This document shows positions 48,801 to 60,800 of a stretch of 64,000 nt of DNA, piece by piece. The stretch is from Smittia aterrima. Lineage: Eukaryota; Arthropoda; Insecta; Diptera; Chironomidae. Where the stretch lies: the NCBI GenBank assembly GCA_033063855.1, contig CP093829.1:20119537-20183536 (forward strand), written 5' to 3'. A model generated the notes under the pieces. That model made no database searches. It worked only from the letters and a program-made list of their open reading frames with translations, and was not told where the DNA came from. How positions within the stretch are numbered: position 1 is the first letter of the stretch; each line of letters begins with the position of its first letter. Position numbers and translations under genes: made by a program.

Positions 48801-51800
48801 CCTCATACCTGAACCCAATTTCAAATTCTTCTGGAAATCTATTGACATCTGCAATCGATTTCTCTTCGAAAAACCCAAAAAAGATTGAAGCCTGCTGGTG
48901 CGTCTTGAGACTTGGGACAGAGGGTGAACAGCAGAAATCAAACAAATGTTGCTTACAACATGAAAAGAATGATCTTGCGTTCAGACGATTATTGTTCGAA
49001 AGGTTAAAACATTTATAATCCTCAATCGAAGCGAAACGAATCTTAAAGAATTGTTATGCAAATATCAATGAGAAATCTTCCTGTCGGATGATCATCGCCT
49101 TCAAGGTTTGTGTGAAGAAGAAATATTAGCCAAACAAAAGCTTGTCCACGGGAGAGAATATCCGAAAAAGGCAAATTGCGACCGGAAGATTGAGGAGGGA
49201 AAAGGACAAATCGGAAATGGGAGCAGAATAGAAATCTCAGAAGTCCAACAAAGTGATTTATGGCGGCTTTCGGGGTTTCCGAGTCGTTTTACAACTCCGA
49301 GGTGGCAAAGGAATAGCAAATTTTAGAAAGAGTCATAAAAGAATTAACATAAATTACATTTCTCTTCGTCGACTCGAGTCTGGCGCTTCAATCGCATTTA
49401 TTTCTCTTCTGGTCGAGCTGATCATTACTCATCCGAATGACCACGCTGTGCATGACGGCAACAGGAAAAAAGAGAGAGATGCTTGAGATGAGTTTGCTGA
49501 AAGAAAGTGAATTCGCTGTAATCACTTCACGTTCCTAGCCAGCAAGTCTTGAGATGGGATAGCGATGACAGTTTCATTTTTTTATGGACTGCGGCGCCCT
49601 CGTTTGTCCTCAATGATTTGCCAGAACAGAATCTTTTGAGTCGAGACCGCGAACTGAGGACGATAAACTTCTCCACAACAGTGAGCGAAGCTTATTTGCG
49701 ATGAAAAATGATTTGTTTAATTGAGGCGAGCGGGACTTGTCTGACTGAATCAATAAATTAAAGTTTCGTTTACTTTAAAAAGCTTTTGCGGTTCGCCTCG
49801 CCAGCGCTAGCGTAACCACCGAGAAAATATGAAATACCGCATAAGATTTTCTCTCGCTCTACTCTCGTGGTTGATGATTAATGATTGCGTAAATGCTGTT
49901 GCTTTAACCTACGCACGGTGGACTCAAAAAATGCTTTAGTTTTTTTTTTCAATGAAACATTTTGCGAAATTTATTTTTCATATTTGACAATTTCTAAAAA
50001 CGGCAAAGCTTAAATCTCTCGATCAAATGGCATTTAACTCAATTCCCACCAACTATCGATGACTCTTGTTAAAACAGTTTCGGATTTCGTTAGCGAGCAG
50101 GGAATTTCCCGTCATATCGAGTTCGCTTACGCTCTGATTGATGCACCGCTTTGCACACTGAGCAACATCGTGTGAATTCAGCGAAGAGCAAAAAGCGAAA
50201 CATAAACTTTGTTTTTGTTCTCGAATCGAATTAAGCTTAATAAATTTATGCAAAAATGATCCGTTTCCCGTCTGATGCACAATCGCAATTCACTTTCTGC
50301 TGTTGTGTGTTTCGATAATTGAGTTTTAATCAACTTTTATGTTTTCTCTTTTCAGCGCCCCGAACAAGCTCATCATGCTCCAGCCCTAACAATCTCCCTC
50401 CACTCACTTTCCACAGTGTCCATGGAGACAACATTAGAATTTCTCGCGATGGTAAAACTGCTCGCCGCTACGAAAGCTTCTGCAAAGGTGTCACGTTCAG
50501 TGCTCGACCCGTGAAAGTTAATGAACGAGTTTGTGTACGCTTCGCGGAAATTTCAAATAACTGGAGTGGAGTTATTCGTTTCGGCTTCACTTGCATGGAC
50601 CCATCGTCGCTGGAAGGGACTTTGCCAAAGTATGCTTGCCCAGATCTCACAAACAAACCTGGCTTCTGGGGGAAGGCTTTACATGAACGTTACTGTCAGC
50701 GCTACAATGTTCTCTTCTATTATGTTACATCATCCGGGGAAGTTCACTATGGAATTAACGGTGAAGAGAAAGGATTATTCATTACCGACGTTGACACTCG
50801 CGGCCCTTTGTGGGTGATGATCGATATTTATGGAAATTCTACTGCTTGCGAGTTCCTCGACTCAAGGACAATCAACAGCGGCAATGGACAAACAGTTCAA
50901 CGTCAACAAACGACTCCGCTACCTGCGCCTCCAACTCAAGATATCTACGAAATCAGCGAATCGTTTTTACAGAATGTCAACATTACGAACGACGCAGCGA
51001 GCCGTCGTCAAACGATTCACAGCTCTAATAACATTCTAAACCAAAACGTCATTAGCGGCTATCAGCCGATCAAGTTCCATTCGCTTGTCGGTCGCAATAT
51101 TGTGTTGACTCACGACAAGACCGTCGCAACGCGAGTCGAAAACGAGTTTTGTCAGGGTTACGTGTTCACACAACGTCCAATCAAATACGGAGAGACATTC
51201 ATCATCCAAATCCTCAAGAACGACTCGCTCTATGGTGGTTCTCTTGCTCTTGGTCTCACCTCTTGCTGTCCAAACAACTTGTCACCGAATGAACTTCCTG
51301 ATGACTCAGATGTCTTGTTAGATCGCCCTGAATATTGGGTTGTAAGCAAGGACGTTGGACAAGTCGTGCAATTGACTCGTGGTGATGAAATTAAGTTCAC
51401 TGTCTCAATGAGTGGAGAAGTTCAGATTAGCCGAAATGATAGTGCGCCAATCACATTAATGTACATCGATCAGAGCTTACAATTGTGGGCATTCTTCGAT
51501 GTTTACGGTTCAACTCAGGGAATTCGTGTCTTGTCAAAGCAAAGCGCATCTCCTCCTGCGTATCAACAGCCACCACAACTGCAAATCCAAAAAGCACTTA
51601 CATCGCATGTTCCTCTTAATCGTATGATGTCAGCACAAGCTCAACAAGAAGTCGGCGTCAGTACGAGTATGAATCGATCAGGGACAACGACATCAATCAT
51701 TAGTGGAACGTCAAGCGGTGACATTCAAGTTCAATCAAGCGGTACAGTTCTAGTCCTGAACCTTCCACCGAATGCATCAGTTAGCTCAGTTAAGCCCATG

Positions 51801-54800
51801 TCAGCTAGTCAACCAATGTTAAATCGTGGACGGGTAAGTTTCAACTCCGATTAAAGCTAAGCTTAATCCTGATTTTCTTAATCTCGATTAAATTTAACTC
51901 CGATCAAATAAATCTTCGACTTTGACTAATCTCGTTATTTCATTATTATGTTTTTAGAGCACAACACGACTCTCAGCAGAAAGCACATCAGCGATATACG
52001 CGTCAGTGCCAGCCAAGAAGCAACAGAACGCTCCATTCGTTGATTCAAACGGAGATGTCTACGGATCGATTTCAAACTATGGAGCCAATGAACCGTCTCG
52101 TGAGGATGTTTGCACCGTCTGTTTCGTAAATCCAATCAATTCTGTGCTATATCGATGCGGTCACATGTGTATGTGCTATGGCTGTTCGCTCATTGTGAAA
52201 GGATCAAACGAAAACATCAGCGGAGCTTGTCCGATTTGCCGTGAGCCTATCGACAAAGTCATTCGCGTTTATAAGTCATAAAAAGCAACAGCAACAGGCG
52301 ACAAGGGAATGTTGAGTGGACAAGCATAAAAACGAGCAATTGATTTCTAGTCAACAGGAGAAAAACGTTGCTTCACACTCACATTCCATCATCCATCACA
52401 AAAATTCTCAAACAAAGATTTGCCAAAAAAAAAAAACGAAAAAATTAAAAATTGAAGTAGAACAAAATGAAGATTAAGCTTTCGATAGGCATCAAAGTAA
52501 AGACAATGTAGAGTCTCACCTGTAGGAAATGGTTTTTGCTACTTAGAAACTGTTTAAGAAAGTATAAAACCTTCTAGAGCTCTTTCATAAATTGTCGCGA
52601 AACTTAGTCGCTTGTAAATTTGATTAGGAGTCTTTAAAAATTAATCTCGATGGCCGAGTAAGAAAATCAAAGAAAAACTATTTGAAATCGTATTAAGAAA
52701 TGAAAATTGTCAGCTTCAAAGTCCAAAAATAAAATGTTAGAAGTTTCAATTTGTTGTTTCGATTCAACGGAGTCGGAAAAATTGTAAAAGAAAGAAATCT
52801 TTATTAAAAAATGAAAATTATACAAAAAATTTAATTCAAAAGTGTTTTTCCTTCTTGGAAGTCTCTTGAACTTCAATGGTCACCCTGCATTCAACCGAAG
52901 CCCTTGAAAAATTCATTATTTTCAAACGCGTTGCTGTTTCTAACAAATTTCTCTTTTCAACGGCTTCCACAAACATTATCTTCGGTCCTTCATCATTAGG
53001 GAAAACAAATTAGCATTTCACAGCGTGAAATTGATCGTGATTCATGGCGGAACAATATGAGTTTGTCTTTCTCTCCTGCGAAACTTTTTCCCCGAGTTCC
53101 TCTTTTAGTTGAACAGGAAAGATAAATTTACAAGCTTTTAAGTTCGCTGAGGATTCGTGAAAAATTGGAGGCTGTTTGTTTGCATTTCTCGGGGTCGCAA
53201 AGATGAAGAGTAAGTGTTGAAGAAGAAGAAGAATGATATCAAGACATCAACCCCGTGACTCCGTCGAAATAAGCGAATGACGAAGTAAGAATAACGAGTA
53301 ATAGACTTTGACATTGCCGAGCCGTTTCGCCTCCATCTCTCAGGCCATGAACATGAAAATGTAATTTATGAAATAACATAATTCACATTAAACAAAACGA
53401 ATATTATACAATTTTCTTTTCCCTACCCCACACACACACACACTCTCGTAAACAATCCACGACAAGAAATGGGAAAAAATAGACGAGGTGGCGAGGAAAA
53501 ACAGCGAGCAAGGAGCAAATAAATAAACGAATAGGAGATATAATAAATTTATTATTTCCCTTGCCTTGCTTGTGCTTGTTGTTGAGATGCGAAAGCTTTT
53601 TCCCTTCCTTTCCCTCTCGTTCGCCTTTCGCATCGACAACTTCCTTCGTGTGCATGAAACAAAGGTGTAATCAGGATAGAAATCGTTATTGCCTTTCTCT
53701 TCAAGTGCTTTCGCTGTTCCATTACAGTTGGAGCGAAATTCCCTCGAGAAACATTTATTTTATTTTCATTTTTATGCTCATGCCTCGCCAAGCGACGATT
53801 CTACGATTGTTTCTGTCAATTAAGAATGAAATAGCTGAAGAGAGTGCTTGCTTGCTTGATGAACGAAGACTTGTTGAGAGTAATAAACTTTTTAGTTCAA
53901 ATTATGAGCTGTGGCAAAGCCATTGAGCTTCTTACTCAAAAGCTTTACTTGCTTTCATAATAAACTTCAGAGAGAACTTAATTTGAAAGCTTTTGAATTT
54001 ATAATCACAAACGAAAGAGCAATAAGCAACTCATTTCAAATGTTCCTCTGTAAAATAAATAATAATCGTAAAAATAATATTTTGTTTCGGTTATCGCTCG
54101 TCGTTTCGTTTGATTCTCTATTTTATTTGAATGGCCTTGAACATTCCCTGACATGGAATCTGCGAAAAATGAGAGAACCACCTTCCACTATCCTGGCTAA
54201 TTCCATTGTTTGCTGCTTTATTATGATTGATATGTCCGCAATATCCCGCAGACGACATTAGGAGGAAATAAATTGCTGCTAAAAGTTTATCTGAATGTTC
54301 GTAAAGCTGCCTTTGAACACATAAAACGTGAGCTTAGTCTGCACCCCGCCAGTTACGAATTTGCCAAAGCTGTACAGTAAAAGTTAATGAAAACTCCTCT
54401 GAGTGAGTGAATGAATGCGAATTGTTGGCTTTTCATAAGTTCGAATGAAACTTTTTTGAGATTGAATTGTACAAAAGTTGAGCACATTTGAAACATTTTA
54501 TTTATTCTTCAAGCGAGGAATAAGTTTTCGTTTATGTTTGCGCTTGAATGAACTTCTCGATTTTTGAGTGGGAAGTGAGTTAAGGGCCGTTTCACGTCAC
54601 GGCGAAAGCTAATTAAATTTAACGAAGCTTCAGCTTAATTGATCTACGACGAAGAAAATTAAAAACAGATTATTTGTCAACAGTGATTTCACCTAATTTA
54701 ATTTATGGGCCGAAGAATTTCCGGTAGTGACGTCCTAGCGAGAAACTTAGTCCCAAATGAATTAGAAATACGGCAAAGAAAGCAAAAAGCTCAACGGTTT

Positions 54801-57800
54801 CAATTAATTTCTTGTGTCCTTCTCCTTGTCTCGGAAAAAAGGAGATGGATCGCTTTTTTCGTTGTTAAATTGGATGATGATGAAGAACGTATGCCACCAA
54901 ACACCAGCTCGATGCATGAATTATTTATGAGCTTTCACTTCCGACAACATGAGAATCTTGTTTGCTTAGCAATTGTTTAATTAAAAAATCCTTCCGAGTT
55001 TAAAGAGAACACAGACAATAACATTGATTGGAGATAATCAGATTGCCCGAAGGTGTAGTCATGAATCACGAATAAGTTAACGGCTTTAATTGCCGACATT
55101 CTCAAATGAGCTTCATTTAATCCACTTCAATTGCTTGCTCGCTGTTATTTGGATCATAAAAGCAATTCGCTCAGCCATAATTAGCATAATTATTATTGTA
55201 AGAATGAATATAAATGTGAAATTATGTGGAAGTAGTTTATTGCATCAATTAAACTTTGCGAAACAACTGCGAAGGCTCCAGAACTTTTGTCATAAAGAAT
55301 TCTTTCTCAACGCTGGCAAGAAAACATCTTTTCCCTTCACTTTCCTCCTCTCGAATTAATTAAATTATAATTCAATTCCAGAGGCTATTTCGGGGAAGCG
55401 ACAACGAACGATGGCTGAAGTGTGAGTTAGGACAGGCTTCGTATCAATTTATGGTAACGGGCGATGAGAGAAGATTTACGGCTTTGCGAGAGTGAGAGAA
55501 GTTAGTGACTTAATGTTATTAGCATCGAAATTATTATTTATGGACTTGATACCACTTGGATGATCTAAGTTGGATCAACAACATATTTTTTGGGTTGTTT
55601 AGTTCCGCAAACTATTCAAATCTAAACCTTGGTCCAGAAACTCCCTCAAACTTTGATGATTCTATGAATAAAATTCAAATTATGGCGCTCTGAAGGCCAC
55701 AAGCATTTTCAAGTTGTCCATAAGTTATGAATTAACATAAACCGAAAGCTTCTCATGTTTTTCTGACTTTCTGATCTCCGCTGACTATCAGAGCGAGAAG
55801 AAATCACTGCTCGTACGAAGGCGGTGAATGCGGGAGACATGGATCGACCTCCGTCAAAAGGAATCATCTCAAAAGTGAAGAGAAGTATTCGCATGTGAGA
55901 GGCGTTCCTCGAGGAGGAAACGTCGGCAACTTCTCGCAACAGAAAATGTTTTCCACAAACAAAAAAGCTTTTAACTTTCCTTGAGCATAAATTTTTATGA
56001 TTTAATTTATTTCTTCCTCCGCGAATGATGATAAAAACTTGTTGTGAGCGTATTAAATGAGATGTTGCCGAAGGAAACATTAAACACATGAATGAAAACG
56101 AATGAAATCACTTTGCTTCCAGAACTGGAAGTTTCAACATTCTGCAGTTTCGAGTTTCCTCAAAAACTTCATTAATATTTAATTTAGAAAATTTAAATGT
56201 AAAGCAATTTACATTGGAAAGTATTCACATTTTAATTTCGTTACAGTTGGGAAACTACGCGATACGTGAAAAAGTATTTCGGTTTGCCCTGAGGTTTTAG
56301 ATCGAGAAAAATCCAAAGTTTAATGTCGACGTTCACTACGAAAGTTTCGCTTTTAGTTTATGAACTTCCCATTGCGAGTCGCAATTTGCGACTGGTTTTC
56401 CTTTCTGGTTAAAGCGAAACTTTTGCTCTTTATTAAAGCTTTGCACTGCAAACAGTTGCTGGGATGTCAGAGAGATAAACTTTATGATCCATTTTCCTGC
56501 CAAGACTCAGTTAGCTTTCCTACTTCCATTTAAGTAATTACCGAATTTAAAGTTTAGAAAAGTTAAAGTTTTCTTCTGATTTTGCGACACTTTGAAATTT
56601 CAAAGTTAAAAGCTTGCAGATAATTTTGTAGACACTTTTTTTTCTTAATTTTTCAAAAGATTTTATTGACCGAGTTTTCAAGAATTTCCCGAAACTATTT
56701 GTAAAGCTCTTAAGCTCACAAATGTCAGATTCTGCAACGGATTGCTTATGAAATTATTGCAAGAGATGCATCTATTGTTTAAAGAAAATCTTCTTTCTTT
56801 GTTTCCTTGTAACAATTTCATGTCCGAGAGGATTTATCAACAAAAGTCACAAGAAAGTTGGAAAAAGAGCAAAAGATCTTAAACCATCGACAATGAAAAC
56901 TTTTAAACAAGAATTTCATTTAAAAATGAACTTTTTATGTCGAATAAATCCATTTCGAAGTTTTCTTTTACAAAGTTTCGATATTTCAGCTGAAAAAGAA
57001 ATTTTCTCATGAGCAACTTTTTATGTTTCTATCGACATTTGATTTCTTAGAATTCTTACAGAATTTTAAATCATTTTCGTCATCTCAAGAGATTCTTGTG
57101 GGAGACTTCTCTTGAGATTTTCAATAAATTTTAATTAAAAGTTGGAAAATTTATCTTCACATTAAATTTTGATAAAAAAATGAAGAAATTTAAAATTTCT
57201 TGAGATGAAAAATTGTGGAAAGAAAAATTAATCTTGAAACCGCATCAGCATCGCAAGGATTTAAAGAAAAGATTAAAATTTTAATAAAAGCTTTTCCGAC
57301 AAGCGGAAAGCTGAATGCCTTTAGTCAAAGAAAGAAAGAAAGTCGCAGAGGTTTAAGAATTAGGAGAGACTGGAAAACATTCATTAAATTATTTATCTTT
57401 TGTCTCGATTTTCTCATTTAATTTTTAGTAAAATTTTCGAAACCATTTAAACTTTTCAGACACGCAAAGAATTGGAAAATCATTCCGTCGCTGTTTAAAA
57501 CGCGATTAAATTTGCGTAGCTGTGACATAAAAATTAATGATTTTACTTTTGCGAGCTATCAAACTTGTTTCAATCCCGCGTAAGAACGACGTCAAACTTT
57601 TCAGCCATTTCGTCGGTATCTGCTCCATTAGAGCTTTTATGCTGTTGATACGACATGAAGGAAAAAAAAATCCGCGAACCCAAAATCGTCTCGCTTTATG
57701 TCAACGACATATACTTAAACAAAGTGATTTTCAACTCGCTTAACGATAAAAATGACGGAGATGAATGTTGTGAACTCAGTCTGACATTCAAAGCTTTACA

Positions 57801-60800
57801 GTGTCATAGCAGAATGAATATTCAATCGCTCGTAAATATTAGAGGAGTAGAGTTTCTGAATCCACATGATCCCAACTTCTCGAAGCGTCATTCTCTACTT
57901 CCTCATAATTTATTCAATGAGGTTTGCTTTGGAAGCTCTCAACCGAACTGGGGGATAAACAGAACGCTTGAAGTATCACAATAAACAATTGGTCCAATTG
58001 AGGACACAACACTTTAATCGAGACGATACAGAAGGACAAAGAAAAAAGCTTTAACAAAGCTGAATTGTTTTCCTATCCTTCGGGGATAACAAGAATGAGA
58101 AGGCAGGCGGATTTATGAAAGCAGAAGGAAAAATAAAATCAAGCGGCTAAAGATTTCCTTTTAAGATCGAAAATAAGAAATTTTTTGATGATACCGTCTC
58201 GATGATATCAAGCGATAAACGATAAAAGATTTTTTTTTCTTTAAAGCTTTAGGCGTTCCTTGGCACAACTTATCGAGGTCAATGAAGGATTATTGTTTTC
58301 AGTTCCTCTTCCCCATAGAAAGTCAGCGATTGAGATGAGATCTCATCGATATTGATTAAAGACAAAGTAAATGAATGAACTTCCGGCTCTGAGTTGAGTA
58401 TTACGAAAGGTTGTTGAGCTTTATGTCTTTCCATTGCCGGGGAACTGCCTAATAATCGTAAATCACTGATGAGCACCCCTCTCGAATCCCGGAGATAGCT
58501 ATGAACGAATCACTCACTCGTATTGTAAAATAAATTCCGAAGACGGAAGAATATTTTATGACGTCACAGGATCTTTGAGAAGTAAATTGCCTCGAGGAAT
58601 TTTTAAGAATGTTTAGATGTTTTTGTGAGAACAACATTTTCCTACCAGCAAAAGCAAACACTCGTCTTTGTTGGGGCGATAAATTTTAGTTCCTTATGTT
58701 ACTTGAGACATCTCAAAGAAGGGAAATCAGCTCAGTTGTTCAAGGGGGAAAGTTCCTTATTTCACTTCTTATTTTTTAAAGCTTTCTTGCTTCAAAGTTT
58801 CGGGGTGAGCTTTAAGCTTCCAGCAAATTTGAATAAAGCGAGGAACAATGGCTAAAGCAAATATTGTCGCAAGAAACAGAGAAGCCAAAAACATTTCCTT
58901 CCCTCAATTAAATTCTCATCGTAGGCAGAAATTTACGACGAAGAAGTTTATTGACTGAAAAGGAATCGCAAATTCATTTTGTTGGTTATTTAGATTGCGT
59001 CTATGGGAACCTGTTGAGTTCTGACTCATTACGCACGAAACGAATGGACCAAACTGTTATTGTCAGTCGAGCGAGTTCTAATTTGGTTGAAGTTAGCGTT
59101 GGTTGTAATTTATGTTATTCGGAATTCTTGAAATTATCTTGAAACAATTTTAATATTTCAAACAAAAGGAATTCCAAATTTTTCTCTCGCCTAACATAAT
59201 TTGAATTCGAAGCCTTCATGTGAATAATTTAATGAGCAATCTCGGTAATGAAATTAACTTCACAATGAGAAAGTTTGTGAAGCCCTTCGGCGGATTTCAA
59301 ATTGTGGTGTGACTAATGAACTTTTTCTAGTCGAGATCTTGAACCTTAAAGAAGAAAAAGCTAAGTTTGCTTAAAGCTTCGCCTGACGCCATCAAATGAC
59401 AATCAGCTTTTCCTCTATTAGCAACGACTTACTAAAGGAAAGTTGAACAACAAAAAAAAGATGAAAAATATCTCAATTTTAATGAAATATTTCTTGTTTT
59501 TCGACTTGCAGAAATATCGCCCATAAAATTGTCACATAATTCACTAAACCGCTCAACCCATGAATAAAAAATTGCTCGCGAGCTAAAAGCTTTTTTCGCC
59601 TTTGATAGCAAAAAAAACTTTCTTTTCTCTTTCCCTCTTACATTTAAAATTATCCTAGATAAATCATTCATAAATCTGTTCCAAGGGATCGCAAACATTC
59701 CTCAATTATGTCTTGTTGTGAGATTGATTCGTTTTGCCATAGAGAAAAGAAAGCAAATGGCTTTTTAAATGCTGCGCTTGCTGCTCCTGACGGACAGTGA
59801 TGAATTGAGAGAACGAGAGGAGATGACAAAAGTCTACATGCCATTTGCTTAATGTCAACTCACTGACCAGATTGCATTTGAGCTGATGATGTTGCGAGAA
59901 CTTCTCGCCGAGGATTAAATTGAGCGTTCGCTCATTTAATTTTTAATGGCAATTTCGTCATCAACACACGAGAAATCGCTGAATTTTTAAAGCAAATTAT
60001 AGTCAAATTAAAAATGTTGCCAAAGCAGGAAGCGATGGTTTCATTCTCGTCCGAGAGAATTAAAAATTCGCTTCCAGGTTCTACGAAGTGCGACAGCAGT
60101 TTAACTCCATTAATGATACAAATGGTCGACTCGTGTTTCACGACTCGGAACAAATGTCGAAGCCGAGGAACAACTCTTGCTTGAAACTCAACTCGTCAAA
60201 ACAATAATCAGTTTGCTCCCGACATTTGAAATTCAAATCAGCTTGTCATCGCAATGTAAGCGCTTTTCGAGCTAAAAAAAAAGCTCTCGAGGGAATAGGT
60301 CAGTGATTTAGCTTGACAGTCTGTTGAGTTACCCAGAACAATAAAAGGCTGTGACGAAAATTAAACAATGGTCGATGTCCGACAAGAGTTTAAATGAACT
60401 TTGAAATTGCTTGACCACTAGAAACTGGACGAGAGAGAGAGAGAGAGGGAGGAGTGTTGTTTTAGAAAAGCAACGAACAACGGATCTCATAAATTTCTGA
60501 GTTTAATTGAGTGACGTTCTCGAAAAGGGACGAAAAGCTTGTATTACATCCAATTCTTCTTTTTATTTGTTCTCTTTCCGCAGAAACATTAAAACTTAAA
60601 AGCTTTGCGCTCGTTAAAATCTAAAAATGACTAACAAATGTGAAGGCTCTTGAAGTGCTTCTCATTCTTGAACGTCGATCCCCATGGATCGCTTTGCTTC
60701 TTTTCAGCGCCGGTCTTCATCATCTCTTTACGATCCGCTCCTTTGAACTCACACTGCGACTTCTTGTAGATCGCCTGATCCTTCGTGGCGAATGTTGGGG

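Larger units (their letters stand above)
52282..60630. other. neur 3' UTR and gene-free intronic stretch
   Basis: The neur 3' UTR probably ends near the AATAAA at 52728-52733. The remainder is AT-rich DNA with short simple repeats ((CA)7 at 53429-53442, (GA)8 at 60431-60447). The open frame at 57655-57984 (109 codons) shows no recognisable domain or splice context. A minus-strand AATAAA at 60562-60567 belongs to the next small gene. Confidence 0.4.

Noticed and set aside
48526..48945. 139-codon open frame on the minus strand
   Set aside because: No recognisable features; it overlaps other random frames on the plus strand.
53429..53442. Simple repeats considered as possible CRISPR-like or satellite arrays
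   Set aside because: They are short dinucleotide runs with no spacer structure; this is a eukaryotic genome and no CRISPR array is present.
57655..57984. 109-codon open frame in the SLC16-like intron
   Set aside because: Composition is fairly protein-like, but no domain, signal peptide or poly(A) signal close by supports it. It would need homology to be called.
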